Notes under the pieces: model-generated
The model's database searches: none
The model's input: only the letters and a program-made list of their open reading frames with translations
What the model was told of the DNA's origin: nothing
NCBI GenBank assembly: GCA_015143295.1
Contig: CM026551.1
Span: 13,131,827-13,195,826, forward strand
Origin: Tetracentron sinense
Taxonomy: Eukaryota; Streptophyta; Magnoliopsida; Trochodendrales; Trochodendraceae
Length of the DNA: 64,000 nt
Reading direction: 5' to 3'
Part shown: positions 1 to 10,700 of the stretch, piece after piece
Layout of the letters: the number at the start of each line of letters is the position of its first letter
How positions within the stretch are numbered: the first letter of the stretch is position 1
Position numbers and translations under genes: made by a program

Positions 1-208
1 CATTCAAAAGTGAATTCATATTTTACCATTAACTAATGTCATATCATTTATCCCATTTCATGTAAAAATGAATTATTATAAAAAGTAATTTAGAAATATC
101 AACATTCTTTCACTTTCTATTCTCTAATATCAAACACCCAAAAGAAAATTCATTTTTTTTTCTCTCACTTTCTTTTCTTTTACTTTCTCCATTTTTTATT
201 TCCTTCAG
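1..208. other. AT-rich repeat remnant, no gene
   Basis: Low-complexity AT-rich DNA. From about 160 it carries runs of TTTTCTTTTACTTTCTCC and then a TTGCAAAACGAACGGATCC end. The same kind of sequence occurs near 30.4 kb and in the MITE at 60.4-61.6 kb, so this is probably one end of a related MITE whose other end lies outside the window. No coding potential is seen. Confidence 0.35.
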
Positions 209-476
209 CCATTTCTTGCAAAACGAACGGATCCCTAATGTGTTTGTGCAGTAGTTTCACAGTGACATAAAAATGAACTCCACTTTTTTTCTCCTTTTTT
301 TAAATGAAGAAAATGTGTATGCACATTAGTAGCACACGCACAACCATTTCTTGCAAAAACGAACGGATCCCTAATGTGTTTGTGCAGTAGTTTCACAGTG
401 ACATAAAAATGAACTCCACTTTTTTTCTCCTTTTTTTAAATGAAGAAAATGTGTATGCACATTAGTAGCACACGCT
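209..476. repeat. 135-bp tandem duplication
   Basis: Two nearly identical direct copies lie at 209-343 and 344-476. Both start at CCATTTCTTGCAAAA and end at GTAGCACACGC. They differ by about one base in the first 20 positions, so the duplication is recent. It is non-coding. Confidence 0.9.
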
Positions 477-754
477 GATCAACGAAGGGAACTTGTTTTT
501 CAAGAAAAAAATCTCATCAAAATTACAAAATAATAATAATAGTAGAAATAATAATTTCTATTGTTGTTCAATAGCATGGCCACAATAGAAATGGATGTTG
601 ATTTCCGAAGTTATATTTGAAGGAAGCGTTAGAGCGTTTGAATTTGCATCTACCATTATTCGAGACTACAAGAATAGGAGATCATATGTCGACTTTCAAG
701 AAAACAATTGAAATTGATAGTGGTACTTTTATTTCAGTTTTGAAAAAAAATATA

Positions 755-1030
755 TCTTTACTATTATAATGGGAGAGGCAGGCATAGCCTGAATTTTTCG
801 AAATTCCTAAACTACCCTTATATAAAACAAACCATTAATTTAATGTTTTACTTTAATTTCCAAACTACCCTCATCTATCTATTTAAAGAGTAGAATCTCA
901 GTCAATTGCGATTGAACTTGGGGAGAGTTCAATCGCATCCACAGGTTAACACGTATCCCTTTTAACTCCTATTAACTGTGATTAACTCCTTCCCCTCACT
1001 GTCACGTGCATCGCACGTGCCACCCGCTAG
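755..1030 (+). mobile_element. Short non-autonomous Helitron
   Basis: The 5' end begins TCTTTACTATTATAATGGG. The 3' end has a GCACGTGC-containing hairpin followed about 10 bases later by CTAG. The element sits exactly between A (754) and T (1031), as Helitrons do. At 276 bp it has no Rep/helicase and must have been moved by an autonomous relative. Its interior includes one arm of the palindromic family described at 1,688-2,435 and elsewhere. Confidence 0.8.
893..1000 (+). repeat. Palindromic-family arm inside the Helitron (copy P1)
   Basis: It begins ATCTCAGTCAATTGCGATTG, forms a hairpin with GTTCAATCGCA, then runs into CCCTTTTAAC and TTAACTGTGATTAAC. It aligns base for base with the reverse complement of the right arm of the complete copy at 48,364-48,587. 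Only one arm is present, so the Helitron has either captured half an element or been invaded by one that later lost its partner arm. Confidence 0.65.
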
Positions 1031-1320
1031 TGAAAGATAAATTGAAAATCTCAATGGAGTGAAACCCTGGATCAATGGAATGGTAACCACCAATGGGCAA
1101 GCAGTTAGTATCTGTTATCAGTCATGGGTAAATTTGTCATTTACAACTCATACTTTCACTTCCATGCCCTATAATAGTGGGGGGGGAGTGGGGACATAAG
1201 ATCTGTGTGCCAACAAGATAAACTCATGGGGCGGAGATTAGGGTTAACACTCCCCTTACACCTAATGGTTCATTCACCTAACGGTTTTGGTCCGTGGGTA
1301 ATCCATTGGTTGTAGCCATA

Positions 1321-1436
1321 GGGGTGTCAATGGGCCGGGCTTTGGTGAGAATTATTGCAAATTTTGAATAAGCCCAAACCGAGACTAACCGATTTACAAG
1401 AAGTTTTTGGGGCCTAAATTCGGCCCATTGACATTC
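1321..1436. mobile_element. Small MITE with GTGTCAATGGGCC ends
   Basis: The left end reads GGGGTGTCAATGGGCCGGGC and the right end reads CGGCCCATTGACATTCC, an imperfect terminal inverted repeat of about 15 bp around an AT-rich centre. No coding sequence. Target-site duplication not resolved, so the superfamily is open. Confidence 0.6.
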
Positions 1437-1687
1437 CAATCCGCCGTAAGCACCGTGGCCAAAAGATTCTCTGACAAGGGGCCATTGTATTTTAGAGAAT
1501 CCCGCCCTATTTGGGCAAGAAAGGAGGTGGAGACAAGGGGCCCGTTTGGCATCGTTCTTCCGGAACAATTCCGCGTTCCGGAACAGGCCGAAAGAAAAGA
1601 AACCCGTTTGGGTTGCTTTGATTGTTCTGACTGAAGCAAAATCGGAACAATTGGGTATGATTTTTGTGGAACAAATAAAATGGGCAC
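1437..1687. other. Repeat remnants, no gene
   Basis: Contains GGGCCCGTTTGGCATCG near 1,541, which looks like the terminus of a Tourist/Harbinger-type MITE, and a second CCCGTTTGGG motif near 1,605. Open frames on both strands cross these repeats and show no domain, so I do not call a gene. Confidence 0.35.
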
Positions 1688-2065
1688 AGGATTCCCTCGA
1701 GTTCAACTCGAGAGAATCTCTCGAGTTGGAACCCCTAGAGGTCACCACGTGTCTCCTTTGACACCCCTTAACCATGGGTACGGTTCACCCACCCCTATGG
1801 TTCACCCATCCATCCTTGGTTTTTTTTTATATATATTAATTATTATTTTTTAAATTAAAAAAACTGTTTTTAGAGTTTTTTTAATATTAAAAAAAGTTTT
1901 TAGTTAAAATATAATAATTAATATTTTTAAAAAAAAACCAAGGATGGATGGGTGAACCCTAGGGGTGGGTGAACCTTACCCATGGTTAAGGGGTGTAAAA
2001 GGAGACATGTGGCAACCTCCAGGGGTTCCAACTCGAGAGATTCTCTTGAATTCAACTCAGGATCC
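1688..2065. mobile_element. Palindromic foldback element, copy P2
   Basis: About 377 bp, nearly all inverted repeat. The outer end is a hairpin of CTCGAG-rich stems (TTCAACTCGAGAGA against TCTCTCGAGTTGAA). Moving inward come CACGTGTCTCCTTTGACACC, CCCTTAACCATGGGTA, CACCCACCCCTA and a CCTTGGTTTTTTTT tract, then an AT-rich centre and the same arm inverted. No coding sequence. It abuts the next copy at a shared GGATCC (2,060-2,065). Confidence 0.85.
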
Positions 2066-2435
2066 TCTCGAGTTCAACTCAAGAGAATCTCTGGAGTTGA
2101 AACCCCTAGAGGTTGCCACGGGTCTCCTTTGACACCCCTTAACCATGGGTAAGGTTCACCCACCCCTAGGGTTCACCCACCCATCCTTGGTTTTTTTTTT
2201 ATATATTAATTATTATTTTTCAAATAAAAAAAACTGTTTTTAGATTTTTTTTAATATTAAAAAAAAAATTAATTAAAAATAATAATTAATATTTTTTTTA
2301 TAAAAAAAGGATGGATGGATGAACCCTATGGGTGAGTGAACCTTACCCATGGTTAAGGGGTGTCAAAGGAGACACGTGGCGACCTCTAGGGGTTTCAACT
2401 CGAGAGATTCTCTCGAGTTGAACTCGAGAGGATCC
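2060..2435. mobile_element. Palindromic foldback element, copy P3
   Basis: Second copy of the same palindrome, in direct tandem with the one before it. It has the same outer CTCGAG hairpin, the same inner arm around CCCTTAACCATGGG and CACCCATCC, and ends in GGATCC at 2,430-2,435. Arms differ from copy P2 at scattered bases, so this is not a very recent duplication. Confidence 0.85.
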
Positions 2436-2811
2436 TGAGCCATTGTTATTTGATTTGTGGTTTTGTATGTCATTACAGTGTGCCATATTATTGATAGAGG
2501 CTGGGGTAATTTGCAACACATCATAATTACACATTTGCCACTAAATAGTGTAAAAAGAGGAGCTCCGCTCAACGTGGTTATGCAGAGCTCCTCTTTATAT
2601 TTAAACTGAATTTTCCACTACTGTTATTTTCTCCGAGTTTTTTTTTTCTTTTTTTTTTGAAGAATGCTACGGCTTCTTCTTTTTTCTTTTCTTTCACTTT
2701 TCTCTTTTCTTTTCTTTCACTTTTCTCTTTTCTTTTCTTGAATGATAAGACAATAAAAATGTAATTTTTGGACGGATCAATCACTATTTTGGGGAATGGA
2801 TGTCATCTTGT

Positions 2812-2965
2812 CCGGTAAGGACGAAACCATCCACAGATCAACATGTGTTCCTCTTGACACCTCTTAACTGTGGTTAAGATATACTAACTTTTAGGGTTCA
2901 AACATATAACCTTAGTTTTTTTTATAAAAAAAAATTAACTATAGGATTGTAGGAGTTAAAAAATT
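2812..2965 (+). repeat. Half palindromic element, copy P4
   Basis: One arm of the same family: AACATGTGTTCCTCTTGACA, CTCTTAACTGTGGTTAAG, then AACCTTAGTTTTTTTTAT. The outer end has a weak TTGTCC/GGACGA hairpin. No matching second arm is recognisable. Confidence 0.6.
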
Positions 2966-4708
2966 TATAACTTGGTGTTACAGATGTAATTAAAGAGGCT
3001 TGTGAGTGTGCAAGACTATTTTGGTCTAACCAGAGCCAGACCGATCCCTTGTTTTGCCTTGTTGAAAAAAAGTGGACATAGAAAGAAAATGGACATAACA
3101 TTATTATTTTCTTTCGGTAAATAATCTCATCTCGGCCTCACGGCCCCAATGAGGTGATAGGTGATTTACCATCTTTTGTTTTGGTTAAGGTAACGACACC
3201 ACAAGGCAAAGCAACAGTCATAGGAAAGGACCACACACACTCAACTCAAATAAGCTTCACCCAAACACTCGACAAAACGGATACCAACCGTTTGAGGCGT
3301 GATGAAACTTATAAGGGGATGAGAACTCAGTTACACGACCAAAATACGACTAAAGACCATTGGTAGGTTTTTTTGGTGCCACGTGTTACCTTTTTTTTTA
3401 AACCCTTTTACGGTAGTCAAAATTAGCTTAGGATTAAAGCATCTAACATTTGTTTTAGAAAGAAAAAAGTTTAACTACATGTTTAAAACTCGTTAATCAT
3501 AATTCAAAGGGACTTTGTGAGGACAAGGAGAAATAGTCCCCTCCCCAGCCTAGGAGTGGACTATTGCAGTATTGCTCATCTTTTTTTTAAAATTTAAATA
3601 ACAAAATTAAGTAAAAACGTAGCCATTAACAGTACTAGTAGCATTCTAATGGGCATGCCAAACCGGTCACATCTATGCATATTTTTGCAGTTACACACTG
3701 CTCGCATGTCCCAGATTTCGGGGAGCAGAGCAAATAATATAGTATGCTCAACCCTGTTAAACCTTGTTTACCAATGCAACTATGTGCCCAATCCAAACAC
3801 ATCCGAACCATATCACACCTTTGCTCCTCACTCAATTAATCACCACTTCTGTTCTTATTGTTCGACCTCAAGCATCTATGAATTATTCGGTCAGGAAAAT
3901 GTAGAATATATATATACATCTTTCACAAAGCATTACTGGCGTAATGACGCTGCTCTTCTTCAATCCATGCATCCAAATGATATCCGATATACATGAAGGT
4001 CGTTCATCCCCATCCCCCAACGTTCCCCCTAACAGTCATTTTTGGATGCATTGAATCTGATATTTATCATACTCTTAATCAGGGGCTTGAGAATTTCTTG
4101 GCCTAAATGAAACCCAATTACAGAGATCTCAAAAGCTCCTACTTATTTTATATTTAGTTTTCTCCAGACTACACCAGCCTTCATGAAAACAGGAAATGGA
4201 ATGATATTCATAATGGTCACCAAAAAGGATAGTGGAAATAAGCAGGTCAATTACAATTGCAGACAACACAACATCACTACTGTGTAAGAAGCTCAAAATT
4301 CAGGGATCTTTTAATTCAATTGGCATGAGGCAGCATCAAAAATTAATGTCCGGTCTGACACTTCTCTAAAGCAGAGCAACGGGCAGAATCAATTAATGGC
4401 AGGTCACAAAAGATTACCGATGTGGTATTTATCGCAGCATAGGATCTAATCCATCAATGTTTCCAAGGTAGTAAACTCATGGCACTATTGGATAGATGGG
4501 TCCTCCAATCATTTTAGTGATACCCATCGCAATCATAATTAAGGACTTGAGCTTGTTTAAAAAGCTAATGAACCACCAAAGCAATAAAAGCGTAGCTCTG
4601 CATGGCCTCTGAAAGATTAATTGGTTAGATAAATCAAGAATACAGTAGAACTACATGTGATAGGCTGATCTACATATACACTCACGTCGAATTCAACTGG
4701 TTATTGCT
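2966..4708. other. Downstream flank of ERG, no gene recognised
   Basis: No conserved exon was found. The part nearest 4,709, perhaps to about 4,000, should include the ERG 3' untranslated region because ERG is transcribed leftward. A 115-residue open frame at 3,649-3,996 on the plus strand has no recognisable domain and is probably chance. Confidence 0.4.
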
Positions 4709-7700
4709 TCAAGCGACTCTAATCTGGAGTATGAGATGCACATCCCTCTTGAAGATGGATCTCAGCTCTTCATTAGCTTCCATGCCTATTCTCCTGCATT
4801 AACCACAAGCACACAGTGTTAGCTTTGCAAAATATATATATTCGCAAAAAAAATTCCTGCATTAACAACGTTGAAAGAAGAAATCCTTGAGATAAGAGAG
4901 CTACAATACCCTATTTTAGAGCCATTCTTCCCCACAAGAATCTTGCGCTGGCTTTGTTTATGAGTGATAAAATGTTGCTCAACCCTAAGAGATCCATCTC
5001 GTAATTCCTTCCAATGGATCAATCGATGTTCCAAAGCATATGGAATTTCCTGAAAATGTGAGTACAATGCCCCATTTTAGCCTCCTCTGGCAAAGGGAAA
5101 CCCACAACCAGAGTCAATAGATATAAAAATCCAAGCAGTACCTGATGAATATGGTGTAACATCTTTTCCCGGACAACTTCTAATGATATATTCTTCATGA
5201 TATCTTCGCTCATATTGGTGGGATCTTCATCCCAAGGTCTTTTAACTGCCTACGCATAAAAAGGCATTGAAAGTGCCAGAGTTAGGTGTATATCATGGAC
5301 AGCAGAACAATAAGAAAGAATTAGGGAGAATAGTTTGAAACACAAATTCCTAAGGTGCTCCAATAGATGGTGTTGAAAGGTGGGGTTCGAAAGGATTTCT
5401 GCTGCCGACCTGGCCTAAATTCACTAAAATGAACCATACTACTGTACCAGTAGCTTTGGTCTCAAAAGGAAAATGGAGAAAAAAGAGTAATGGAAGGGAC
5501 AAAGTTTGTGATTAGGAGAAGAGAAAGAAGAACAGAAGAACAGATTGACAATGGCAGATAGATAGCTGAACTGAGAAAGTACGTTCATTATCAAAATTTG
5601 GATCTTTAATTAATGAGAAGGGGTCATCCCCTAGCTTTTCTGGGATCTGACAACTCAGTAAAGTTAGTTAGTCCTTAGTCAATAGGAATCTACCACGTCA
5701 ATCATAATTCATGTCAATCATAATTAAAACCTTATGACCTCATGTCCAAGTGAGAATGTTCTTCAGGTTAGTAGTAGGAACCAAGGAGATCCCATTACTA
5801 ACACATTTTTCTTATACCCTCCAAACCATATATAACAACCAATATCACCCCCCAATAATATATATAAGGACTTCACCAAGGCGGGTCATACGCCTTGGGG
5901 AAGCCTATCCAATGGGTGAATCCATGTGGTGGAAGAAGTTACCCAATATCACCCCCCCAATAATATATATAAGGACTTCACCAAGGCGGGTCATACGCCT
6001 TGGGGAAGCCTATCCAATGGGCGAATCCATGTGGTGGAAGAAGTTACCTTCACTGCTTCGGGAAACACATTGAAAGGCTTCCCAATAATATAATGGGGCC
6101 TTAGGAGTAATCAGGGGCTTTTAGATAATATGCTTGAAGGGTAGTCTAGGGCTTTCCCAAAGTTTCCTTGGGGAGACGACCAAGGAATTTCAGAACGCCT
6201 TGGGGAGATGACCAAGGGTTTCCATAATTGCCTAAGGAGACGATCATGTCTAATTTTCCTTGGGGAGACAACCAAGCATGGAATGAAATGTCGAATCCAG
6301 GTTATAGCTTATCTGCATAAAATATTATTTATAAGATATTTATATGTAAATAAGGCTATATAGCCCCCATTTGAATTCAATAAAAATTATCATAGATTCA
6401 AATTCCTGAAGAGTAAAAAATCAATTTTCCAATTTAAGAACAAAATCCATTTTTAGCACCTTTTAGGGATAGGTCAAATTTCAACTTTCAAATGCTTAGG
6501 TATTTCTCAAATCTTAAAATTTCATAAATCATACCATATTGAAAATTACTAAAACTCACAAGTCTGGTGAAAAAGTCTCATATTTTAGTCTTCAAAAATA
6601 TTTTCACTTACAGGGTCAAAAAATCAACTAACAGTTCAACATAAAAAGATTTACAAAAAAAAAGCATATTATGGGTACCTTCCATTTAAAATTCTCCCAA
6701 ATTTAAATTCCAAAAGAATCATATGGGTATGTTTTTGGGTATGAGCCGTATGGATATTAAGTATGGAGGGGTAAAACCTTATGTGGTAGTACGAGTGACA
6801 ATTGTGCATCACCACATTATCCACCAATGGGAGTGTTGCAACATCTTGAACCATATGACTATCAATGTTAAGTACATGAGATTACATCATTGTACCATAA
6901 TCAATTATTAAAAATACGGTTTCAGGGGATGTATCAGTCCCAACCGAAACCTATATGTATCGGTTTCGGACGATACATATTCATTTTTAAAAAAAATTAA
7001 AATAAAGTAATCAAATTAAAATTTGAAAATTTCATGAGTTATAAGAACTAAATTTACCAAATATAAAGTCATGCGAAGCGACTCAAAGACAAAGTAGCAA
7101 ACACAATTACAATTACACAATGAATGAAAATACAAAATAACTAATACATGATCCATATCACTCATTTCGTATCAGTATGAATATCGTACAGGGAGCTACC
7201 GAAACCTATATGAATTGTCTGTTTCGTATCGGTTTTGGCGATTTTTATTTCCATGACCATAATGTGAGGAGCTGGGCAAAATCAGTGTAGTTAATTCGTC
7301 GCCCAAGCTTTTTGGGGGTGGGGCGCCCGACTAGGTGATTAGGCAGTCGGCAATAGCTAGGCGGTTGCCTAGGCGACGCCTAGACGCCTGTGCATTCACT
7401 ATCTGGGCGGTCGCCTAGGCGGTCTGCCTTATAAAAACTGTTTTTTTTTTTAATTAAAGAATGGTTAGTATAATTAATTTGATTTTTTATTTTAATTAAC
7501 TTAAGTTTAGCAAATGATTAATTATTGGAAGCATGCAAGAACTAGTGCATGAAGACGATAATTTAACATGGGACCAAGTTGCAGAGGCTTCTGGAGCAAT
7601 GAACAACACTCCCGACATACTAGGTCAAGCTCTCACTTGCAAAGAGGAGGTCGAAGCGGAAACTCGCGAAGAATGGTTGAAGAAGAACCACTACTTGAGT

Positions 7701-10700
7701 TAGACAAGACAGATGACGAAGAACAATACATTGATGCGGATAATGATGACTCAAATAGGGGTGACGATGACATAGAGAATGAAGCTTTATTAAATTCTCT
7801 TATTGATGATGATGATGTGATATAAATAAATGTAATAGACTTTTTATTTTATGTTTTTGTGGAATGTGGGTGTGGAGTTTTGGTCTTTTGGATGTTATAT
7901 ATAATAAAATATATATATTAAATTTATCACCTAGGCAATACCTCGCCTAACCGGGGTTAATCGCCTAGACGCCTTGACTACACTGAGCAAAATATTGTAC
8001 TTATGTAGATAACCAATATTATTGTCAGGCTACTCAAGACAGAGATGGATCTAAGTCTCTGATCTCTGCGTAACTCCATGGGACTCTGATTGTAGTTCTT
8101 GGGGCAGGTTGTAAAATGCCATCATTGATGTATTGGTTCTCTACATTACTAACGAGTGTAACAACCATTACATAAAAAAAATTCCGTTACATAACACCAA
8201 ATTGCCAATTAGGCATCTCACAAAAAACCCAATTAAAATAGCATATCATGTTACGCATTGTCTCATGGTCTTATCAAAAATGTTACGTAATGGGCGTTAC
8301 CTTACGGTTTTGATGAGTTTTAGTACCATGACCTTATCTCTCCTAATACACAAAACCCCCTTACAAGATTGCATGATTTGGCTTTAATAAGGTGTCTACT
8401 TAGAGAGTTGCCTACACTCATAAAAAGGAATGGGGAAAGTGGATCTCATTGACAGATGCCTCTAGACAGCTGAAGTAACCTTTAGGAGACTCATTGATCA
8501 GGATAGGATAGGTCACGGAAGAAACATACCCTTTTATCTTTTTTCTCCACCTAGTCCTAAAGCCCTTCATTTCAAGTAAAGAATCAAAAAATTGCCTATC
8601 AATCCTATCATAGGCCTTTCCTAAATCCAATTTAAGCACTGCTCCTTGGCGACAACTTTTAATTCTCTCCTCTGCACATTCCGACGTGATGAGGATTTCT
8701 TCCAAAATGTGTCTGTTCTTTGTTTTGATTTTGCAATTCTCTATTCTAATTTTGCCTGCTATGAAAGATCTCACATACTGTCGTATTGTTCTTCTCTCCA
8801 TTGCCATGGGTTGTTCACAAATGAATTAGACAATGAAGGAAAAAGCAAAACCCACACAACCATGCTCTAATATCACATGACACAGTCAGAAAACTGCAAG
8901 GGTAAACAAGCCCAAAGAGTGCAATCCATCAAGATAATCAACTAAAAAAACTGATAGGGATTACCGCTTCTTCTACGAAAGAAAGAAATAGGGAGTATAA
9001 TGCCATTATAATTCTCATTCAAAAGGGATAACCCAAAGAAAAACACCATGTTCCTTCTCAAAATTTTGGATGATCATTTTCTTGCAAAACATCCAGCTCA
9101 CCCGCCTTTCCTTGCAATACATCCAGCTTTCCAACCATGTTTAAGATCAATCATTTGAGTATGGTAACTGCATCATTCCCTCCAAGCTGGAAAGAATTCA
9201 ATCCCATCTCGTCAAATATGCTCATCGTTATTCTTCAATAAATTCAGGGTCAATCTTTATGGTTTCAGACTCGTACACCCATATACTTTCTGAAATTGGC
9301 TTTCCTTTCTTGCTTTGTGATACATGGGCCTGGTCCTGCCCTGTAAAAGCAAAGCCCCATAGCTCTGTAGCAACAAGCTTAACCTTCCTATTGAATGATG
9401 CGGTTACCTTACCCAAATGGTTGTTTCTATGCATATGTTGGAAAGTTAGATGTTTTGCAAGGAAATTGGGTGAGCTGGATTTTTGCAAGAAAAGGAAGAT
9501 ACGAATCTAGGAGAATATTGTTAAGCTTATTCATTGAAACTTGAAAAAAATATTGCGATGTTTATCAATTGAAGAGAACTTTTGAAACAAGATAAGATTT
9601 AAGATAGAGATTTTAGGAAATGCTATCTATTGGGATCGATTAAGGAGAGAGTTTTAGAAAAGTCTACTTGTTGTGACACTTTTACCCATAGTTTGAAAAC
9701 TTAGCAAGTCACCCAAGTAACTCGGCTGAGTTACTCAACTCAACTGAATTTTGAGTCGAATCACCTCAAAACTCGAAGGAGACACTATTTACCGAGTTAC
9801 TCAGGTGACTCGGTCAAGTCAAGCCGAGTTTTTCGATTCACCAGATTAGGTCAATCACAGAAGGGTTTTTTTTTTTCATTTTTTTAAACCTAAACTCGAA
9901 ATGTCACATTGTTTTTGCGTCATATTTTTTTGGGTCTACAAAGACAACCTACTATGGGTTCTGTTAAACCTAGTTTTTAGGTTTGAGACTGTAAAACCAG
10001 CGTACTTTGAGCTCTTTTAACCCAAGTTTTTCAAGTTATTACATATATATTCCGAGTCGGAACCAAATCAAGTTTTTTTTTTTGAGTTTTCCGAGGTACT
10101 CGACCCGGCTAACTTTCGAGTCGAGTCGAGTTTCCGGGTTTTTGAACTATGCTCTTACCTAAGAGAGTTTTTTGTATTTGATAAAGTCTCACTTTTCCTA
10201 CTATAAAAGAGTGTATTACGAGAATAACGGGATGAATTATTGAATTACATCTTTTTAATATTTTGAGAAGGAACGTAGTGTTCTTCTTTGAGTAATCTCT
10301 TTTGGACGGGAATTTTCGTCGCATAAATTCCCTTCTTGTTTTCCTAGAATAAACGATAGTCCCTATCATATCCAAAAGAAAATCCTATCATTTTCTTTTT
10401 TTTAGTTGATTGCCTTGTTCAATTTCAATCTTTGGGCTTGCTTTTGCTTTAAGTTTTTGTAGCCACATCAAGTGGCATCAGAGCAAGGTTGTGTGAAATT
10501 TAGTTTTTCCTATATTGTCTAATTCTTTGATGAAAAATCAAATGGTCACGGGATGAAGAAACAACAAAATAGGATGTGAGATTCTATCATGGCAGACAAC
10601 GTTCCAAGACTTGCGAAATCATAATAGAGAATTACAAATCAAAACAAAAAGGATCTCAAATAGACCATCTAATGTGTTTGCTAGAAAGGAGACGACTTTT

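Noticed and set aside
1278-1775. 165-residue minus-strand frame and overlapping frames
   Set aside because: They cross a MITE, repeat debris and a palindromic element. No domain, no intron signals.
3649-3996. 115-residue plus-strand frame downstream of ERG
   Set aside because: No recognisable family, no promoter or splice context; likely chance in ERG flank.
5750-6073. 107-residue frame with a 35-residue repeat
   Set aside because: Produced by a 105-bp DNA duplication in intronic repeat sequence; no known protein.
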